Shown here: positions 49,317 through 51,049 of the stretch, piece after piece
Layout of the letters: every line of letters begins with the position of its first letter
Numbering within the stretch: position 1 is the stretch's first letter
Assembly: GCA_964581355.1 (NCBI GenBank)
Contig: CAZOOA010000014.1
Span: 1-51,049, forward strand
Source of the DNA: CAZOOA01 sp964581355
GTDB taxonomy: Bacteria > Bacillota > Dethiobacteria > DTU022 > UBA8154
DNA length: 51,049 nt
Reading direction: 5' to 3'
Notes under the pieces: generated by a model
What the model was told of the DNA's origin: nothing
The model's database searches: none
The model's input: the letters and a program-made list of their open reading frames with translations, nothing else
Made by a program: the position numbers and the translations under genes

Positions 49317-50708
49317 GTGAAAAACCGCTTGTTATTAATCCCGGTGCTGCTGGTTCTGGTCCTTGTAGGATCAGTTATTGTCCAGGTATCCTTTCAGAGA
49401 GTGGAAAGCTTCCCGGAGGTGCCGCGGTGCGGGGATGTAGCTGTCATCGGTGGCACTACGGCTGCTTTAATCGCTGCCCAGGTTGCTTCGGAGCATGGGG
49501 CCCAGGTCTACCTTTTTCCCCAAGGCCAGGAAATAGGGAATGATTCTGTTTACCTGGTCCAGGAGGGCCTGGCTACCTGGAAAAGCCCTGCGCAGCAAAC
49601 CTGGCAGGAAGAACAGGGCCAAGAAATTGGCAATGGAGATGAAGAGGCGGGGCAATATGTGGAGATGACCAGGGAAGCTTTTCAACGGGCATTATTAAAC
49701 CGGGGTGAAGGCATGAATGAGCCGTTCCTACTACAGCACTTCCTGAAAGAAGCACCTGAATTTCACCGTTGGATGCAGGATTATGGAGTGAACTTTGATT
49801 TAATTCCTCACCCGGAACAGCGACCTTTTTGGTTGCAGACTTCCAGCAACCAGGGCGGGCTGGTCTTTCGACGCCAACTGGTGGATAAACTGAAGCAAAG
49901 CAATGTCTTGATCCAGGAAGAGAACGTTGTCTCTATAAAACCATCGGAAGATGAAAATCAGGTGGTAGCTGTTAAAGTAGAAAATCATGAGCAAGATCAG
50001 GTGGAACCCTTTTACTTTCAATCTGTAGTCTTGGCAGATGGAGGATACAGCGGCGATTTGCAAAGCTGGAAAGAATATCTACCTCAAAGAAATTTAGTAA
50101 GCTTACGCGCAGATCAAAAGGGTCGGGGCCTGCAAATGGCTGCTGAACTGGAGGCTGAAATCGTTCAAACCAGTTTTTTCAACCGCCGCATGGCCCTGTT
50201 TGCACCAGAAGAGGAAAAACTTGAGTTGCTTCCCCGGAATTACTGGGAAAATGCGTTTTTAGTAAACCGGGACGGGCAGACACTGGATATAAGCCAGGCT
50301 TCTTCTTCCGAAGCATTCTCGTTTATTGTCAATGCTCCTTCAGAAGGTGTTTTTATTACGGCTCCGGAGGAAAAGGCCCATTTAATGCAGCCATTTATCA
50401 CTGCCCTGGATAACTGGGCTGAAGCGGTTGAAACAGGTCGGATGGAGCAGGCTCCACAACTGCAGCTGGAGCCTCCTGTTTTCCTGGCCCAAATAAAAGC
50501 TGGGGTAGACTTCACCCTGGGCGGCCTTTCTGTCACCCCCCAGGGAGAAGTGAAACGCCGGGGAGGGATAATTGAAGGTCTTTTTGCCGCCGGAGAAATT
50601 GCCGGAGGGCTACATGGCGAGGCTATGCTGGAGGGAATGCCTTTAAGCGAAACAATTTTCCTGGGGCGCTCTGCTGGAAGGGCCGCGGCTGAGTATGCCA
50701 GGAGGTAA
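49317..50708 (+). CDS. Membrane-anchored FAD-dependent oxidoreductase (fumarate-reductase flavoprotein-like)
   Basis: This 463-aa protein has an N-terminal signal-anchor helix (about 4-25) and a Rossmann FAD-binding segment (VAVIGGTTAALIAAQVASEHG), with GGTTAA instead of the common GxGxxG. Its C-terminus resembles flavocytochrome/fumarate-reductase-like flavoproteins (GGLSVTPQGEV, GIIEGLFAAGEIAGGLHGEAML, FLGRSAGRAAAEYA). The usual catalytic residues of fumarate reductase are not clearly identifiable, so the substrate is unknown. It probably works outside the membrane. The start is GTG at 49317 with AGGAGG 8 bases upstream. Its stop is the first triplet of a truncated inverted repeat copy. Confidence 0.8.
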   Translation: MKNRLLLIPVLLVLVLVGSVIVQVSFQRVESFPEVPRCGDVAVIGGTTAALIAAQVASEHGAQVYLFPQGQEIGNDSVYLVQEGLATWKSPAQQTWQEEQGQEIGNGDEEAGQYVEMTREAFQRALLNRGEGMNEPFLLQHFLKEAPEFHRWMQDYGVNFDLIPHPEQRPFWLQTSSNQGGLVFRRQLVDKLKQSNVLIQEENVVSIKPSEDENQVVAVKVENHEQDQVEPFYFQSVVLADGGYSGDLQSWKEYLPQRNLVSLRADQKGRGLQMAAELEAEIVQTSFFNRRMALFAPEEEKLELLPRNYWENAFLVNRDGQTLDISQASSSEAFSFIVNAPSEGVFITAPEEKAHLMQPFITALDNWAEAVETGRMEQAPQLQLEPPVFLAQIKAGVDFTLGGLSVTPQGEVKRRGGIIEGLFAAGEIAGGLHGEAMLEGMPLSETIFLGRSAGRAAAEYARR

Positions 50709-50752
50709 GATGAAAAACCGTGTATTGGTGCAGCCGCCCGGGCGACTGGGTG
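50706..50752 (-). repeat. Interspersed repeat copy 8 (tail B terminus, inverted, truncated)
   Basis: Read on the minus strand this is the last 47 or so bases of tail B: ACCCAGTCGCCCGGGCGGC, CACGGTTTTTCAT and the terminal bases. It is the only copy on the right side of the origin and the only one in minus orientation. It abuts the flavoprotein stop codon. The rest of 50753-51012 is non-coding and holds only a possible promoter. Confidence 0.8.
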
Positions 50753-50892
50753 TTTCAAACCCATTTACTTACTTTTTGGGCTTGTTCGAGACGCGGTGCT
50801 TCAAGAGTGAAAAAGGCATGGCTTTGTTGATTTTTCTTTCGTTCCAGGCAGGATTTTTCTTTCAACATGTCAAATTTTAATTGTCTACACCC

Positions 50893-50925
50893 TTGACAGA
50901 ACCTAATCTAGAAAGTTTATCTAGA
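50893..50925 (+). promoter_or_regulatory. Possible promoter with an overlapping inverted repeat
   Basis: TTGACA at 50893-50898, a 17-bp spacer, and TTTATC at 50916-50921. TCTAGA occurs at 50907-50912 and again at 50920-50925, a 6-bp palindromic pair with a 7-bp gap lying over the -10 region. This could be an operator for the gene starting at 51013. Confidence 0.5.
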
Positions 50926-51012
50926 GAAAAATAATGAAAAGAGCAGTCTTTGCAGCAGCTTTTCAGGAAAAGAGATAATAGAAAACAGAGAACAGAGAAA
51001 GGAGGACAAAGT

Positions 51013-51049
51013 TTGCAAAAGAATAAAAAGGTCGGTATTACAGATACAA
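51013..51049 (+). CDS. Start of a gene cut by the window edge
   Basis: A strong ribosome site (AAAGGAGG) lies 8 bases before TTG at 51013, and an open frame of 12 codons (MQKNKKVGITDT) runs to the window end. The product cannot be identified from this fragment. Confidence 0.6.
   Translation, partial: MQKNKKVGITDT

Noticed and set aside
50695..50880. 61-codon frame after the flavoprotein gene
   Set aside because: It begins inside the flavoprotein gene, covers the inverted repeat fragment, and resembles no family.

Overview
The window is the replication-origin region of a low-to-moderate GC, endospore-forming, Gram-positive bacterium of the Firmicutes, most like the class Clostridia. The evidence is the gene order (rpmH-rnpA-yidD-yidC-jag-mnmE-rsmG-noc-parA-parB on one side of dnaA; dnaA-dnaN-recF-DUF721-remB-gyrB-gyrA on the other), the WalRK cell-wall system with WalH and WalI, the sporulation gene yyaC, a bactofilin, LonC next to dnaB, and an S-box leader. 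I cannot name the genus from sequence alone.

Layout. At 1-480 there is a complete SAM-I riboswitch with promoter and terminator, read leftward out of the window, and an unassigned structured leader in front of a rightward cysteine synthase (481-1425). From 1622 to 39119 nearly every gene runs leftward, away from the origin: cold-shock protein, metallo-beta-lactamase-fold hydrolase, rlmH, an alkaline-phosphatase-superfamily enzyme, htrA, a histidine phosphatase, murA, walI-walH-walK-walR, a LysM/G5/M23 hydrolase, purA, an FAD protein, dnaB, lonC, rplI, rpsR-ssb-rpsF, an AI-2E family permease, ychF, a DUF951 protein, adk, bactofilin, a second M23 protein, parB-parA-noc, rsmG, mnmE, jag, yidC, yidD, rnpA and rpmH. 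Only yyaC interrupts this polarity. dnaA starts at 39463. DnaA boxes sit on both sides of it, with an AT-rich stretch before dnaN, as in a bipartite oriC. Everything to the right runs rightward: dnaN, recF, a DUF721 protein, remB, gyrB, gyrA, a membrane-anchored flavoprotein and the first codons of one more gene.

The genes form three linked functional sets. One is initiation and segregation: DnaA with its boxes, ParA/ParB with a perfect parS touching the parB stop codon, and Noc with an exact match to the Noc-binding palindrome at 7395 plus a 13/14 match at 24144. Another is envelope homeostasis: WalRK, WalHI, MurA, HtrA and the M23 hydrolases, with a consensus WalR box upstream of walR. The third is translation and RNA modification: ribosomal proteins, RNase P protein, RsmG, MnmE and RlmH.

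The most unusual content is a family of large (about 290-350 bp), GC-rich, non-coding interspersed repeats at 4645-5305, 27871-28457, about 29700-29798, 30957-31326, 36575-36806 and, inverted and truncated, 50706-50752. They are mosaics of interchangeable head and tail modules. Neighbouring copies share the terminal sequence TTTTCATACTAA. Several hairpins are kept by compensating base changes between copies, which is strong internal evidence of a folded RNA (or cruciform DNA). The family abuts gene stop codons and supplies at least one. Its orientation flips across the origin. No protein-coding gene or transposase belongs to it within the window. I do not recognise it as any named family.
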